Notes under the pieces: generated by a model
Told to the model about the DNA's origin: nothing
Database searches by the model: none
Seen by the model: the letters and a program-made list of their open reading frames with translations, nothing else
Made by a program: the position numbers and the translations under genes
Source: an uncultured Bartonella sp.
Lineage (GTDB): Bacteria > Pseudomonadota > Alphaproteobacteria > Rhizobiales > Rhizobiaceae
Length of the DNA stretch: 64,000 bases
NCBI GenBank assembly: GCA_946478665.1
Contig: CAMLCZ010000001.1
Span: forward strand, 310,001-374,000
Direction: 5' to 3'
Shown: positions 63,750 to 64,000 of the stretch, in pieces
Layout: every line of letters begins with the position of its first letter
Numbering within the stretch: the first letter of the stretch is position 1

Positions 63750-64000
63750 TTAGCTCGTTGGACTTTTTTTCCGTGTTTTTTTCGGAATATCTCCATCTTT
63801 TATCACATCGGATTTACGCTTCATCGGTTCATCTGCCGCGATGATTTCAAGAGTTAATTTTTTTGTATCCTGTGTATCAACTTCTACCCGTACTGTTCCG
63901 CCGTGACGTAACTTGCCGAAAAGTATCTCTTCTGCCAATGGCTTTTTGATATATTCCTGAATAATCCGAGAAAGCGGGCGAGCGCCCATATGGACATCAT
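63750..64000 (-). CDS. clpA: ClpA, ATP-binding subunit of Clp protease (C-terminal end)
   Basis: The frame runs off the right edge; the visible 83 codons give the end of the AAA D2 domain. DVHMGARPLSRIIQEYIKKPLAEEILFGKL is the sensor-2 region (GARPLxR with the sensor Arg) of ClpA, followed by a variable charged tail (PKKTRKKSPTS). ClpA unfolds substrates, including N-degron proteins via ClpS, for ClpP. It ends at the terminator shared with the HIT gene. Confidence 0.9.
   Translation of the reverse strand, partial: DVHMGARPLSRIIQEYIKKPLAEEILFGKLRHGGTVRVEVDTQDTKKLTLEIIAADEPMKRKSDVIKDGDIPKKTRKKSPTS

Overview
The window is chromosomal DNA of a low-GC alphaproteobacterium of the order Rhizobiales (Hyphomicrobiales), probably near Bartonellaceae/Brucellaceae. 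The reasons are the block frr-uppS-cdsA-rseP-bamA-lpxD-fabZ-lpxA-lpxI-lpxB, two glutamyl-tRNA synthetases, a class II DAHP synthase, an EipB (DUF1849) protein, an AcvB/VirJ-type tail and the hflK-hflC-DUF2065-degP cluster. The genus cannot be fixed from sequence alone. There is no prophage, IS element, plasmid gene or CRISPR array; nearly everything is core housekeeping.

Layout. 1-8.3 kb: tail of an AcvB-like gene, an orphan small lipoprotein, a possible small RNA, cstA-ybdD (carbon-starvation-type transporter), adenine deaminase with an AzgA purine permease, an isolated acetolactate decarboxylase and tRNA-Arg(CCG). 8.3-21.2 kb: repeat-rich spacer, DUF1090 protein, nadK, rhlE, gltX paralogue, nadE, dgkA, aroG, gor, DUF2059 protein, rpiA, bfd-bfr. 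21.3-32.8 kb: comEC, gltX, gltA with a duplicated 3' end, an SDR, a RecD-like helicase, and ilvIH behind a leader-peptide attenuator. 32.8-40.2 kb: miaA/serB, degP-DUF2065-hflC-hflK, folA-thyA. 40.5-47.6 kb: amidohydrolase plus MHS transporter with a divergent LysR regulator, and a polar amino-acid ABC transporter. 47.6-60.9 kb: the minus-strand lipid A / outer-membrane / translation block lpxB to rpsB. 61-64 kb: eipB, a RidA protein, a GDPD-like protein that has lost its catalytic residues, a HIT protein and the end of clpA.

How the genes work together. The central block couples lipid A synthesis (LpxA, LpxD, LpxI, LpxB), acyl supply (FabZ), outer-membrane assembly (BamA), phospholipid and undecaprenyl carriers (CdsA, UppS) and translation (Frr, PyrH, EF-Ts, S2). 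HflKC, DUF2065 and DegP form an envelope proteolysis group. ade-azgA is purine salvage. ilvIH makes acetolactate, which BudA could divert to acetoin.

The most unusual signal is non-coding. Short degenerate tandem repeats (about 16-17, 19, 20, 23, 31 and 36 nt) recur in the spacers, and three of the seven convergent gene junctions carry tandem duplications of gene 3' ends: 23 bp at bfr/comEC, about 667 bp at gltA, and about 245 bp at serB/degP where both gene tails are echoed. The gltA echo keeps a perfectly identical 253-bp core inside diverged flanks, which suggests recent gene conversion, and it is separated from gltA by a 15-unit 20-nt array whose unit resembles codons inside gltA. A second clear regulatory find is a 9-residue leader peptide, MEKIILVVW, ahead of ilvI.
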